In this document: one piece after another, positions 17,883 through 26,282 of the stretch
Layout of the letters: each line of letters starts with the position of its first letter
Numbering within the stretch: position 1 is the stretch's first letter
Assembly: GCA_020444415.1 (NCBI GenBank)
Contig: JAHLLA010000004.1
Location: 124,001-188,000 of the forward strand
Length of the DNA: 64,000 nt
Direction of reading: 5' to 3'
Source of the DNA: Bacteroidota bacterium
GTDB lineage: Bacteria > Bacteroidota > Bacteroidia > Bacteroidales > F082
Translations under genes and position numbers: made by a program
The notes under the pieces: generated by a model
What the model saw: the letters and a program-made list of their open reading frames with translations, nothing else
What the model was told of the DNA's origin: nothing
The model's database searches: none

Positions 17883-18260
17883 ATGATTTTTGGCATTGGC
17901 ACGGATATCATTGAAGTAAAACGCATCAAAAAGCGTTTAGAGGATAATGATGCCCTGCGCCTGAAGTTATATACCGAAGCCGAACAAAAATACTGCGAAA
18001 GTGGTAACGTGGTGAAGTACCAGAGTTATGCCGCCCGATTTGCCGCCAAAGAAGCCTTCTTTAAGGCTCTCGGAACGGGTTATCGTTACGGAATGGCCTT
18101 TCATGAGATCGAAGTGTTGAATGATGAATTAGGGAAACCTTTTATCAAACCTCATGGTAAAGTGAAGGAATTCCTTGAAAGCAACAAGGTAAGCCATATA
18201 CACCTGACCATCTCCCATGTAAAGAAGATGGCCAATGCGTTTGTTGTGCTTGAAAAATAA
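17883..18260 (+). CDS. acpS: Holo-[acyl-carrier-protein] synthase
   Basis: 125 residues, usual AcpS length. GIGTDIIEVKRI at the N-terminus (Mg-binding Asp) and FAAKEAFFKALGTGY (Glu and Lys of the active site), with LTISHVKKMANAFVVLE at the end. It transfers 4'-phosphopantetheine from CoA to apo-ACP in the cytoplasm. Probably cotranscribed with kbl. Confidence 0.95.
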   Translation: MIFGIGTDIIEVKRIKKRLEDNDALRLKLYTEAEQKYCESGNVVKYQSYAARFAAKEAFFKALGTGYRYGMAFHEIEVLNDELGKPFIKPHGKVKEFLESNKVSHIHLTISHVKKMANAFVVLEK

Positions 18261-18274
18261 TGATTACATATGTT

Positions 18275-18910
18275 CTAAGGTATCATCGGAGGCTGGATAG
18301 AATAGCCAACTAGTTCTCTTTTCGTTACTTGAAGATTTGATACGAACATGGCTGTTTCTTTAACAGGTCCGACATTCTTTGAAAAGTAATTATGTGTATT
18401 GTACTCCGTTTGAAAATCATCATTATTTCTAAAAAGAGCTAGTCTGAAATCAAAACACTTAAATGATCCAGCTTCAACCGATATATTCTCGGAGTTTTCA
18501 AAAAGATAATTATACCAATAAAAAGCAGTATCACCTTCATTTATCACATTAATATGATTATAGGTGTCGTCACCTTCTTTAATAGTGAATATGATTTTAC
18601 CATTACTATCAACTATATATGCACCAGAGTCTCGCAAGTATCTGGGTTCATCCCAAAATATTCTGTTTCCATTAATCTTAAAATACTTCTTCCCATCAAT
18701 TAATGTATCCTTAGTAACATAATTAGTATCAATAGTTGAAGTTGTGCAATTGACTTCTCCTGAATCGCAATTATAATTCTGGTAAATCCAATAATTTCCA
18801 ACAGTCAATGGAAAATAATCTAAAACAGATTCCTGGGGTGTTGGATTGGGATCGGGTTCGTCCTTCTTACATGCCTGAAAAACAAAAAGGAATACAATGA
18901 TAATAAGCAA
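18275..18910 (-). CDS. Small lipoprotein of unknown function, start codon unclear
   Basis: About 211 residues with a lipobox VFQACKKDEPDPNPTPQ, followed by a beta-rich domain (LDYFPLTVGNYWIYQNYNCD) of the type common in Bacteroidota lipoproteins. The first standard start in frame is a TTG at 18910, which leaves the signal peptide without a basic N-region. Reading upstream in frame gives a Lys-His before LLIIIV, so translation may begin a few codons earlier at a rare start codon (ATT/ATA region near 18920-18928); there is no in-frame ATG before the upstream stop. Function unknown. Convergent with acpS. Confidence 0.65.
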   Translation of the reverse strand: MLIIIVFLFVFQACKKDEPDPNPTPQESVLDYFPLTVGNYWIYQNYNCDSGEVNCTTSTIDTNYVTKDTLIDGKKYFKINGNRIFWDEPRYLRDSGAYIVDSNGKIIFTIKEGDDTYNHINVINEGDTAFYWYNYLFENSENISVEAGSFKCFDFRLALFRNNDDFQTEYNTHNYFSKNVGPVKETAMFVSNLQVTKRELVGYSIQPPMIP

Positions 18911-18992
18911 TACATGTTTTATAATAATAGATGTTTGGTTAAATAAATGAAACGTAAATATGCTTTATTGGCAAAAGGGTTCTTGTATAACG

Positions 18993-19011
18993 ATATTCTG
19001 TTTCAGAATAT
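18993..19011. repeat. Perfect 8-bp inverted repeat ATATTCTG-TTT-CAGAATAT
   Basis: Arms ATATTCTG (18993-19000) and CAGAATAT (19004-19011) around a TTT centre, in the 224-bp gap between the lipoprotein and amtB. No T-run follows on either strand, so a protein-binding site or chance palindrome is possible. Apart from this and the amtB terminator I see nothing else in the gap. Confidence 0.3.
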
Positions 19012-19075
19012 TATATAGAAGTCGGTTTAAAATTGAATGTTACATTGTTAACTGGCAAAAACGAAAAATAAAGAT

Positions 19076-19110
19076 TAAAAAAAGTCTCATAGCAAGAATG
19101 CTACGAGACT
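19076..19110 (-). terminator. Rho-independent terminator downstream of amtB
   Basis: On the minus strand, AGTCTCGTAGCA and TGCTATGAGACT form a 12-bp stem (one G-T pair) around a TTCT loop and are followed by a run of T residues, 25 bp after the amtB stop. Confidence 0.85.
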
Positions 19111-19134
19111 CATTTAATACTAAAACAATTTTAT

Positions 19135-20352
19135 TTATAGTGCGCCTTCATCATAGGCTTTCTCTCCATGTAAAGCAAAGTCCAAACCTGAATCTTCTTC
19201 TTCTTCTTTGACTTTTACCGGTGTTATAAAATTAATCACTGCCAGCATCAGATAAGTAAATAAAAAGGCATAAACAGCCCCTATTAAAACGGCAATTACT
19301 TCTGTAAAGAAAAAAGTATAATCGCCTTCAATCAGTCCGCTTTGCCCATTTACGGCTGACATAGCAAATATTCCCAGCGATATGGTTCCAAGAACGCCAC
19401 CTATACCGTGAACGCCCCAAACGTCCAGCGCGTCGTCCCAACCAAATTTGTTTTTGAAGTGAACGGCTATATAACAAACAGCTCCGGCGGCAATACCAAT
19501 AAGCATAGCAGCCCAAAGCGGCACAAAACCAGCAGCTGGTGTAATGGTTGCCAATCCGGCAACAGCGCCTGTTAGTAAACCAACAAACTTGGGTTTACCC
19601 GTATTAGACCATTCAATAATTAGCCAGGTAATAGCTGCAAATGAAGCCGCAACATCTGTATTCAGAAATGCCAGGGTTGTAATCGCATCTACCTGTAATT
19701 CGCTACCAGCATTAAAACCATACCAGCCAAACCATAGTAAACCGGTTCCGATTGCCACCAGCGGAATGCTATTTGGAGGAGACTGCGAGTCGCGCCTTCT
19801 TCCTACATAAAATACGGAAGCAAGAGCCGCAAAACCTGCTGTCGCATGAACGACAATACCTCCGGCGAAATCTAGCACACCCCATTCTGCCATAATCCCA
19901 CCTCCCCAAATCATATGAACAAAGGGATAATACACAAATAATTGCCAGAAAACCAGAAAGATAAGATAACCCTTAAATGTAACACGATTTACAAAAGCAC
20001 CAGTAATCAACGCGGGTGTAATAATAGCAAACATCATCTGGTAAGCAATAAAAATATACTCCGGATATTTACCATCAGCACCTGCAAATGACTGGCCAAA
20101 TGGAACGTTATTCAAGAAAGCCAGATCAAGGTTTCCTATTATCCCTCCTGCCCCACCACTGAAGCATAAAGAATAACCGACCGTTACCCACATAATGGTT
20201 GTAATCCCCAATGAAACAAAAGTTTGCATCATTATACCAAGGATATTTCTTTTGCCTGCCAATCCTCCGTAGAAGAAAGCTAAGCCAGGTGTCATGAGCA
20301 TAACAAGACTCGTTGACAAGATCATAAAAGCTGTTGTACCTGTATCGAACAT
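19135..20352 (-). CDS. amtB: Ammonium transporter AmtB
   Basis: 405 residues and about eleven hydrophobic segments. Family motifs: TPGLAFFYGGLAGKRN early in the protein, VHATAGFAALASVFYVG and WGVHGIGGVLGTI (the twin pore histidines), and FKNKFGWDDALDVWGVHG. Conducts ammonium/ammonia across the inner membrane. No glnK/PII gene is adjacent, unlike many amt loci. It follows the porin gene by 28 bp on the same strand, so both are likely transcribed from the promoter at 21222. Confidence 0.95.
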   Translation of the reverse strand: MFDTGTTAFMILSTSLVMLMTPGLAFFYGGLAGKRNILGIMMQTFVSLGITTIMWVTVGYSLCFSGGAGGIIGNLDLAFLNNVPFGQSFAGADGKYPEYIFIAYQMMFAIITPALITGAFVNRVTFKGYLIFLVFWQLFVYYPFVHMIWGGGIMAEWGVLDFAGGIVVHATAGFAALASVFYVGRRRDSQSPPNSIPLVAIGTGLLWFGWYGFNAGSELQVDAITTLAFLNTDVAASFAAITWLIIEWSNTGKPKFVGLLTGAVAGLATITPAAGFVPLWAAMLIGIAAGAVCYIAVHFKNKFGWDDALDVWGVHGIGGVLGTISLGIFAMSAVNGQSGLIEGDYTFFFTEVIAVLIGAVYAFLFTYLMLAVINFITPVKVKEEEEDSGLDFALHGEKAYDEGAL

Positions 20353-20380
20353 AATTTTTTGTGTTTATTAAAATAAAGTG

Positions 20381-21196
20381 TTAGAAACTGATTGCAAATA
20401 CTGCATAAACCTTTTTTGCCTGTGGATTGGTTATTAAGGAAACCGACACTGGTATTTCATATCTATCTGTTACCGGAATGGCTTTGCTTGCTGTCAATCC
20501 AAGGTTTACTATACCTATATTATCCCCATAGTAGCCTGATTCACCAATAAATCCATCTGTAACATTCGCTTCTTTAGGTTTACTCAGGTTCATACCTAAA
20601 AACACATCAAAACCAACTTTTTTAACATTCGTGGAATACGAAATCTCTGCATAGGTAGAATATTGAATACCCGTTCGCTCATTGAAATCAGCACTTGCCG
20701 GATCGTCATTCAACCGGATGGCGTCTGCTCCGTAAAAGTTCACAGCGACAAATAAACTAATTGGTACTTTTTCCGTTCCGTTAAAACCAAGCATACCTTC
20801 AAGCACATGACCTGTTTGGGTATTTTTAAAATCGTAATAATTATAATTAACCGTATCATTGGGAAAATAATAATCGGTAAGTGTTACGGTAAACATCTCC
20901 TTAATAAAGGTATAGCTCAAAAAGAAGTCGAATTCCTGAACGAAATTATTGCCTCCCAAAGAATAGGAACTCCAATTGCCAATTTGAAAATTCCCAATAT
21001 TTAAGGCTAGATTAGGTTGAATGTTAGGTGAACTTCCTCCGTATTGCGCACCCCGCCAAATATATCTGCTCACGAGGTCAGCACTTACATCAAAACTTAT
21101 AGGACTTTTCTTTTTTTGCTCTTCCTGCGAATAGGTATTTGTATAACCCAAAAATACCAATGTAATGCAGATAAAAATGTTGCTAAAATTTTTCAT
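20381..21196 (-). CDS. Outer-membrane porin-like protein (TorF-type family)
   Basis: 271 residues with a signal peptide (MKNFSNIFICITLVFLGY... ending near TYSQ). The mature part opens FDVSADLVSRYIWRGAQYGG, like TorF-type putative porins (TIGR02001), and shows amphipathic strands to the final VYAVFAISF. Being the first gene of a probable porin-amtB unit, it may admit ammonium or small nitrogen compounds across the outer membrane; this is inference from context. Confidence 0.72.
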   Translation of the reverse strand: MKNFSNIFICITLVFLGYTNTYSQEEQKKKSPISFDVSADLVSRYIWRGAQYGGSSPNIQPNLALNIGNFQIGNWSSYSLGGNNFVQEFDFFLSYTFIKEMFTVTLTDYYFPNDTVNYNYYDFKNTQTGHVLEGMLGFNGTEKVPISLFVAVNFYGADAIRLNDDPASADFNERTGIQYSTYAEISYSTNVKKVGFDVFLGMNLSKPKEANVTDGFIGESGYYGDNIGIVNLGLTASKAIPVTDRYEIPVSVSLITNPQAKKVYAVFAISF

Positions 21197-21214
21197 ATTT
21201 CACTGAATTAATTT

Positions 21215-21234
21215 ACTGTTACAAATTTAACAGT
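21215..21234. promoter_or_regulatory. Promoter of porin-amtB with overlapping 7-bp inverted repeat
   Basis: The minus strand carries TAAATTTG (21222-21229), a TAnnTTTG box 25 nt upstream of the porin ATG. It sits inside a perfect inverted repeat ACTGTTA-CAAATT-TAACAGT spanning 21215-21234. A dimeric regulator on this palindrome would directly cover the -7 box. The LuxR-type response regulator encoded immediately upstream is the obvious candidate. Confidence 0.5.
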
Positions 21235-21350
21235 ATGCAATTCGCTGTGAAATAGGCAATTTCACTTAATTTCTTCTAAGCAATAATGGAAATCAAATAG
21301 GTAAATTACCTAAATGAATAAAAAGGTAAAATTGGATGGTTTTTGAACCA

Positions 21351-22004
21351 TTACAGGTCGATCAGTTTATTTTTGATGGCATATTTCACAAGGTCAACAG
21401 TTGACTTTAATCCAAGTTTTTGCATGATATGGCTTTTGTGTGCATCAACAGTCCGGATACTAATGCAAAGTTTATCTGCAATTTCTTTATTAATAAAGCC
21501 CTCACCAACAAGCTTAACGACTTCTATCTCACGGTCAGTTAAATTAATATTGGCACTAGATTTTGAATCTACGTGATCACCTCCACGATAATTATTAATA
21601 ATTGTTTGAGATATTTCTTTATTAAAATATATTTTACCATTCATGACCGAATGAATTGCTTCTAAAAGTTCTGCACTTTCAATGTCTTTGGAAAGATACC
21701 CATTCGCACCCGCTTTAAGTGCACTTAGAATAAACTCTTCATTATTGTGCATTGAAAGAATAAGAATCTTTATATCCGGATATAATTTGTTAATCTTGCT
21801 GGCAATTTCAATTCCAGTCATATCAGGAAGACTGATATCAGTGATCACCATGTCAGGATGCTGATTTTGCAACTTATCGAACAACATTTGTGCGTCAGCA
21901 GCCTCTTCAATCACAGAAATATGCTCCTCATCATCAAGGATGGATTTAATTCCATCTCGAAAGAGTGTATGATCATCAACCAATATAATTTTAATCACCT
22001 CCAT
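21351..22004 (-). CDS. Response regulator, NarL/LuxR family
   Basis: 217 residues. Receiver domain 1-120 with acidic pocket (LVDDHTLF), phosphoacceptor Asp in VITDISLPDMTG (near 54), and ILSMHNNEEF. C-terminal LuxR HTH (about 150-212): LTDREIEVVKLVGEGFINKE and a recognition-helix segment SIRTVDAHKSHIMQKLG. A transcription factor activated by the overlapping kinase gene (14-bp overlap). The ATG is preceded by AGTT rather than a clear Shine-Dalgarno site. Likely target: the porin-amtB promoter downstream. Confidence 0.92.
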   Translation of the reverse strand: MEVIKIILVDDHTLFRDGIKSILDDEEHISVIEEAADAQMLFDKLQNQHPDMVITDISLPDMTGIEIASKINKLYPDIKILILSMHNNEEFILSALKAGANGYLSKDIESAELLEAIHSVMNGKIYFNKEISQTIINNYRGGDHVDSKSSANINLTDREIEVVKLVGEGFINKEIADKLCISIRTVDAHKSHIMQKLGLKSTVDLVKYAIKNKLIDL

Positions 22005-23793
22005 AACTAAAGTTTTTAACCAGCAAAACCACTTTTGTTTCCTTTCCAGTTTCTCCTAAAATCTCCAATGTTCCACCCAGGAGTTCTGCCCTGTATTTCA
22101 TATTATTCAGACCATTACCCTTGGATTCATTCATACTTTTAGAAGTAACCCCGATTCCGTTATCTATGATCGATAACATCAAGTGATTGTTATAAATATT
22201 TAATTCAATATTGACTTCTGTTGCCTTTGCATGTTTAATTACATTGTTCAATGCTTCCTGAACAATGCGATATAAATGTGTTTCAAATTTAGAATTAATA
22301 TTCCTTTTGCCGATGTTGATATCCACAAGAATTTTTAAACCAGTACTTTCTGCTATTTCTTTGGAAAGGTTGCGGATAGCTTTTTCTAATCCGAAGGCTG
22401 TTAAAACAGCAGGCATCAATCCATTTGATATGTTCCGGATTTCCTGCATAGTTTTTTTAAACAATTCCTCGCTTTCACTAATAATCTGCTTTGCCTTTTC
22501 TGGTTCTTCCTTTAGGGCTCTTTCTACTTTCAATTTATTCGTTAAAATAAGCTGGCCGAGCCCATCATGTAATTCTTTGGACAAGCGGCGACGTTCTAGT
22601 TCCTGCCCGTCAATCAGCGAATTCAATCTCAAAAATCTTTCCGTATCCAACTTCTCCGATTGAACTTTTAGCTGAAGTGTCATTTTATTGAAAGCGTTCA
22701 CCAGGTCACCCACCTCGTCGTTTGCTTTATAGTTAAGTGTATGCCCGAATTCACCTGCAGCCACTTTTTCGGTTTTACCGATTAACGACCTGATCGGTGC
22801 TGTAATCATTGAGGTTAGAAGCGCCACCACACCAAGTAAAAGGAGGAAGATAATAAAGGTCAGGTACATAATATTACTCCTGATTGACATAATAGACACC
22901 ATGGCCTCTTTTACGTCAATTTCGGCGAGTATGACCCAATTGAGCCCGGGAATATCGATCGTACTATAAGAGGACAATACAGGGATATTTCTGTAATCCA
23001 ATATTTGCTTAGTTCCGGTAATACCCTTAAATGCTTCTTTTACGCCTTCAGTAGCTACTTTTGTTATGAGCACATCGTTATTTTCAAACCTTGAAGTACT
23101 TCGCAATAAATAATCACTCCCAACGAGATAGGCTTCCCCAGTTTGTCCCAGTCCGTTATGCAGTCGGTTTTCAAACATGATATCGTTAATAACACCAATG
23201 GGAACTTCAAGTATAACCATGGCTGATTCCAATTCAATTGTATTCTCAATACGAGCTACAATAAATATTGCCGGTTCCTGTTTTTTTTGCGACCCATCCA
23301 TATCCTGTATCATGACCTGCTTATGTATTCCCATCTTTCTTCTCAATTCGGATATAGCAAGACCGACGGGTTTAACGGAGTAAAAACCTTCGTTTTGAAT
23401 ATCCTTCTGAATATCAACATGTAAAGTATTTTCCCTTGCAGCGATGGTCAGTTTTGCATAGCTGTTACTTGATTCTATAAAACGTTTCAGAAATCTTTGG
23501 TAGACACGTATCAGGTCTTTATTATTTTCAGAATCATTCGACGAACTCAACATTTTGATAATTTCTTTGGTATCATCTAGTTGTGAAATATGGGTAACAT
23601 CGTTCAGGCATTGCTTGAAAAAATTCTGGATACGATTCGATTTTTCGATCCTTAAAGAAGTAAGCTGATCAAATGTACGTTGGACCAAAGCTGATTTAGC
23701 TTTTTCGTAAGAATATTTGCCAACTATATAAGTTGAGATCAGGCTTAATATCAGTACAAATAAAATTAACTTGGTTGTGATTGATATCCTCAT
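21991..23793 (-). CDS. Sensor histidine kinase, HisKA_3 (NarX/DesK-like) with Cache-type sensor
   Basis: 600 residues. TM1 about 7-27, a large extracytoplasmic domain about 30-300 of the double-Cache type (YRNIPVLSSYSTIDIPGLNW near its end), TM2 about 305-327, HAMP (about 330-380), a HisKA_3 dimerisation helix with RRLSKELHDGLGQLI (His near 409), and an HATPase domain (IVQEALNNVIKHAKA, IDNGIGV, GNGLNNMKYRAE). It should sense a small extracellular ligand and phosphorylate the downstream LuxR-type regulator. Located upstream of the porin-amtB unit on the same strand, so nitrogen sensing is possible but unproven. Confidence 0.9.
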   Translation of the reverse strand: MRISITTKLILFVLILSLISTYIVGKYSYEKAKSALVQRTFDQLTSLRIEKSNRIQNFFKQCLNDVTHISQLDDTKEIIKMLSSSNDSENNKDLIRVYQRFLKRFIESSNSYAKLTIAARENTLHVDIQKDIQNEGFYSVKPVGLAISELRRKMGIHKQVMIQDMDGSQKKQEPAIFIVARIENTIELESAMVILEVPIGVINDIMFENRLHNGLGQTGEAYLVGSDYLLRSTSRFENNDVLITKVATEGVKEAFKGITGTKQILDYRNIPVLSSYSTIDIPGLNWVILAEIDVKEAMVSIMSIRSNIMYLTFIIFLLLLGVVALLTSMITAPIRSLIGKTEKVAAGEFGHTLNYKANDEVGDLVNAFNKMTLQLKVQSEKLDTERFLRLNSLIDGQELERRRLSKELHDGLGQLILTNKLKVERALKEEPEKAKQIISESEELFKKTMQEIRNISNGLMPAVLTAFGLEKAIRNLSKEIAESTGLKILVDINIGKRNINSKFETHLYRIVQEALNNVIKHAKATEVNIELNIYNNHLMLSIIDNGIGVTSKSMNESKGNGLNNMKYRAELLGGTLEILGETGKETKVVLLVKNFSYGGD

Positions 23794-23817
23794 TGAAATG
23801 CTAAAGTTATATATCTG

Positions 23818-24837
23818 TTAATCTTCACCTCTATAATCTTTGATAAACTTTTTTGCCGTTTCTTCAACACTCTCTTTCACAGGCATCATCTTCATGCCGG
23901 TTGCCTGTAATAATTTTTTATTTGAATACATATAATACCGGCTGGATGACTCGATGGCGGATCTCGTGATGGAAGGTTGCTTTCCATTCATTATTCCTAT
24001 CATTTTTGCCATCCTCCACCCTATGGCACCCAATAATTTGCCAGCTTTGTATTTTGGAACCGGGACATGCATTGACTGAGCTATCCATTCAAAAAGCTGT
24101 CGATAAGGAATGTTCTCGGAATTCACAACAAAGCGGTCGCCTGAAACATCGCTGTTCATAAGTTTTATCATGGCAGTTACAACATCCTGCACGTCTACAA
24201 AGCCATTGGTACCCTGTGGATAGAATTTTATTCCTTTAAACACGGTTGTGAAAATTTTGGGGCTGCCTTGTGTCCAATTTCCGGGACCGATAATGACACT
24301 GGGATTCACAATTACGGCATTCAAACCCTCAGCCATACCACGCCATACTTCCCTTTCCGCTTCATATTTGCTTTTCGAATAGAATGACTTGTTTAAGGAA
24401 GCATCCCAGGGTGTTTCTTCATCAATGATCTCATGATCCGCTTCGTAACCCAATGCACCGATCGAACTTACATAACACATTTTCCCAATCTTCCTTTCCA
24501 ATGCCGCATTCACCACATTGGCTGTACCCTGCACATTCGTATTCAGCAATTCCAGTCCATCTCCCGAATCAAGCGAAACCATGGCTGCCGTATGATATAA
24601 CTGATCTACACCTTCAAGTGCATTGAGCAACGAAAAAACATCCAGCAAATCACCTTCCACCCATTTTATGTTTTTAAAAAGTTCAGCAGAACGATCTGAA
24701 TACCAGGAAAATATTTTTTTGGTCAATTCAATCGAAGAATCCGGTCGCTTTAAAGTTTTTACTTCAGCGCCCTCTGAAACCAAATGATATAAAAGATGTG
24801 CACCTAAAAATCCTGTTCCTCCGGTTACTAAAATCAT
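23818..24837 (-). CDS. NAD(P)-dependent epimerase/dehydratase (extended SDR)
   Basis: 339 residues from the ATG at 24837; the ORF upstream of this runs into the divergent radical SAM gene and lacks homology-like sequence. Starts with the Rossmann motif VTGGTGFLGAHLL; YVSSIGALG and YSKSKYEAE (Tyr-x-x-x-Lys) are catalytic SDR marks. The pattern resembles dihydroflavonol-reductase-like or hopanoid-associated sugar epimerases; the substrate is unknown. The kinase gene follows after 24 bp on the same strand. Confidence 0.85.
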   Translation of the reverse strand: MILVTGGTGFLGAHLLYHLVSEGAEVKTLKRPDSSIELTKKIFSWYSDRSAELFKNIKWVEGDLLDVFSLLNALEGVDQLYHTAAMVSLDSGDGLELLNTNVQGTANVVNAALERKIGKMCYVSSIGALGYEADHEIIDEETPWDASLNKSFYSKSKYEAEREVWRGMAEGLNAVIVNPSVIIGPGNWTQGSPKIFTTVFKGIKFYPQGTNGFVDVQDVVTAMIKLMNSDVSGDRFVVNSENIPYRQLFEWIAQSMHVPVPKYKAGKLLGAIGWRMAKMIGIMNGKQPSITRSAIESSSRYYMYSNKKLLQATGMKMMPVKESVEETAKKFIKDYRGED

Positions 24838-24852
24838 GAGGCGAAAATAACG

Positions 24853-24860
24853 TAATTTTG
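24853..24860 (+). promoter_or_regulatory. -7 promoter box TAATTTTG for the radical SAM gene
   Basis: Exact TAnnTTTG match ending 6 nt before the ATG at 24867, so the transcript would have almost no leader. It overlaps the alternative TTG start at 24858, which is therefore unlikely. Confidence 0.45.
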
Positions 24861-24866
24861 CGGAAG

Positions 24867-25754
24867 ATGACACCCTATTTATCATATGACGAGCCTTTGT
24901 TTCGTCCCCCCAGCGAAGCTTATTCACTGATTTTCCAGGTGACCCTGGGTTGCTCATGGAACCAATGTGCTTTTTGTGAGATGTACACTTCCAAAAAATT
25001 CAAGGTAAAAAAAGAAGCAGATATTTTTAAGGAGATTGAAGCATTTAGCAATTTCAGTAGTGACATAAAGAAAGTGTTTTTAGCTGATGGCAATGCTTTT
25101 GTATTGTCGTTCGAAAGGTTATCACGCATTTTGGACAAATTAAACGAAAGCTTTCCAAAATTAACACGGATTTCTGCCTATGCCTTGCCAAAAGACATCC
25201 TGTCAAAAACCGAAGAGGAATTGCAAATACTCGTTAAAAAAGGACTGAAATTATTGTATGTCGGTATTGAATCCGGAGATAATGAATTGCTGGAGCGCAT
25301 CAACAAAGGCGAAACCTTTGAGAGCACTTCTGAGGCGCTCATCAAAGCCCGGAAAGCAGGTTTAAAACTGTCGGTGATGATCCTGAATGGGTTGGGAGGC
25401 AAAAAGTATACGGAACAACACGCAATCAATTCGGCAAAAGTAGTGAATGCCATTCAGCCGGAGTATTTATCGACACTCGTTCTCAGTTTTCCTTATGGTG
25501 TGGATCATTTTAAAGACAGGTTTGACGGGGATTTCGAAGAACTCAGCAAAGTTGAATTAATCCTGGAAATGGGAAATTTCATCAGCCAATTACAACTTGA
25601 AAATACCATTTTCCGCAGTGATCATGCCTCCAATTACCTTATTTTGAAAGGCATCCTGAATCGTGATAAGGAAGAATTGCTCGGTCGTATAAGCCAGGTA
25701 TTGCAAGACCCTGTGCATGCCAATCTGCGTCCTGAATGGATGCGGGGATTGTAA
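24867..25754 (+). CDS. Radical SAM protein (COG1032-like)
   Basis: 295 residues. The cluster motif is GCSWNQCAFCEMY, with Cys29, Cys34 and Cys37, a C-x4-C-x2-C spacing instead of the classical C-x3-C-x2-C; this is known in a subset of COG1032-like proteins. VGIESGDNELLERINKG is a typical SAM-binding region, and DHASNYLILKG occurs near the C-terminus. It should use a [4Fe-4S] cluster to cleave SAM; the substrate is unknown. Divergent from the epimerase gene with only 29 bp between start codons. Confidence 0.85.
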   Translation: MTPYLSYDEPLFRPPSEAYSLIFQVTLGCSWNQCAFCEMYTSKKFKVKKEADIFKEIEAFSNFSSDIKKVFLADGNAFVLSFERLSRILDKLNESFPKLTRISAYALPKDILSKTEEELQILVKKGLKLLYVGIESGDNELLERINKGETFESTSEALIKARKAGLKLSVMILNGLGGKKYTEQHAINSAKVVNAIQPEYLSTLVLSFPYGVDHFKDRFDGDFEELSKVELILEMGNFISQLQLENTIFRSDHASNYLILKGILNRDKEELLGRISQVLQDPVHANLRPEWMRGL

Positions 25755-25811
25755 AATGATTCTGTCTTTTTTGTACACATGAGATTCTCACAGCACATCA
25801 TCATCCCAACT

Positions 25812-25833
25812 CTTGTCACTCTGAGCATCCCCC
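25812..25833 (+). repeat. Truncated copy of the TGTCACTCTGA palindromic element
   Basis: CTTGTCACTCTGAGCATC at 25812 reproduces the outer arm of the complete elements that follow and then diverges. It appears to be a broken end of the same repeat family. Confidence 0.5.
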
Positions 25834-25836
25834 ACA

Positions 25837-25925
25837 TGTCACTCTGAACGGAGTGAAGAGTCTTGCTAAAACTAAATCTCATACAGCAAGATTCTTCGCT
25901 CCACTCCGTTCCACTCAGAATGACA
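25837..25925 (+). repeat. Palindromic REP-like element, upstream copy (about 89 bp)
   Basis: Left arm begins TGTCACTCTGAACGGAGTG and continues to CTTGCT (25837-25867); right arm runs from AGCAAGATTCTTCGCTCCA to GAATGACA (25885-25925). The arms are imperfect inverted repeats and the 17-base loop is AT-rich. A homologous element in the same orientation lies at 26283-26371, on the other side of the GIY-YIG gene; similarity extends through the loop. Confidence 0.85.
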
Positions 25926-25946
25926 ATATTCCTTTACATTTGAATT

Positions 25947-26261
25947 ATGAAACCCATCGGAACCCATAACTATTTTGTTTATATAACTACAAATCTCAAT
26001 AAAACAACACTATATACGGGTGTTACAAACGATTTAAGAAGAAGAATCTGGGAACACAAAGAAGGCGTTAAGACCAATAATAAATCCTTCACAGCTAAAT
26101 ATAACTGTACGCATTTGATTTACTATGAACGCTTTGAATTTGCGCAGGATGCCATTGACAGGGAAAAACAAATTAAGGGATGGAATCGCTTAAAAAAAGA
26201 TGAATTGATTAAATCTTTTAATCCTGTATGGAGGTTTCTGGAAGATGAATTAGAAGACTAA
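25947..26261 (+). CDS. Small GIY-YIG nuclease-domain protein (104 aa)
   Basis: A single GIY-YIG domain: YFVYITTN (first motif), LYTGVTNDLRRRIWEHK (second motif, catalytic Arg) and DREKQIKGW (metal-binding Glu), so all catalytic positions seem present. It is of the YhbQ/UPF0213-like size found in multiple copies in Bacteroidota. The gene lies between two copies of an ~89-bp palindromic element with exactly 21 bp on each side. It may cut DNA hairpins or branched DNA; no biochemical role is certain. It is AT-rich and has no cotranscribed neighbour. Confidence 0.9.
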   Translation: MKPIGTHNYFVYITTNLNKTTLYTGVTNDLRRRIWEHKEGVKTNNKSFTAKYNCTHLIYYERFEFAQDAIDREKQIKGWNRLKKDELIKSFNPVWRFLEDELED

Positions 26262-26282
26262 TTGAACCAATTCCCTCACACT

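Noticed and set aside
18960-19211. 83-codon plus-strand frame before amtB
   Set aside because: Basic, low-complexity translation that crosses the amtB terminator and the amtB 3' end.
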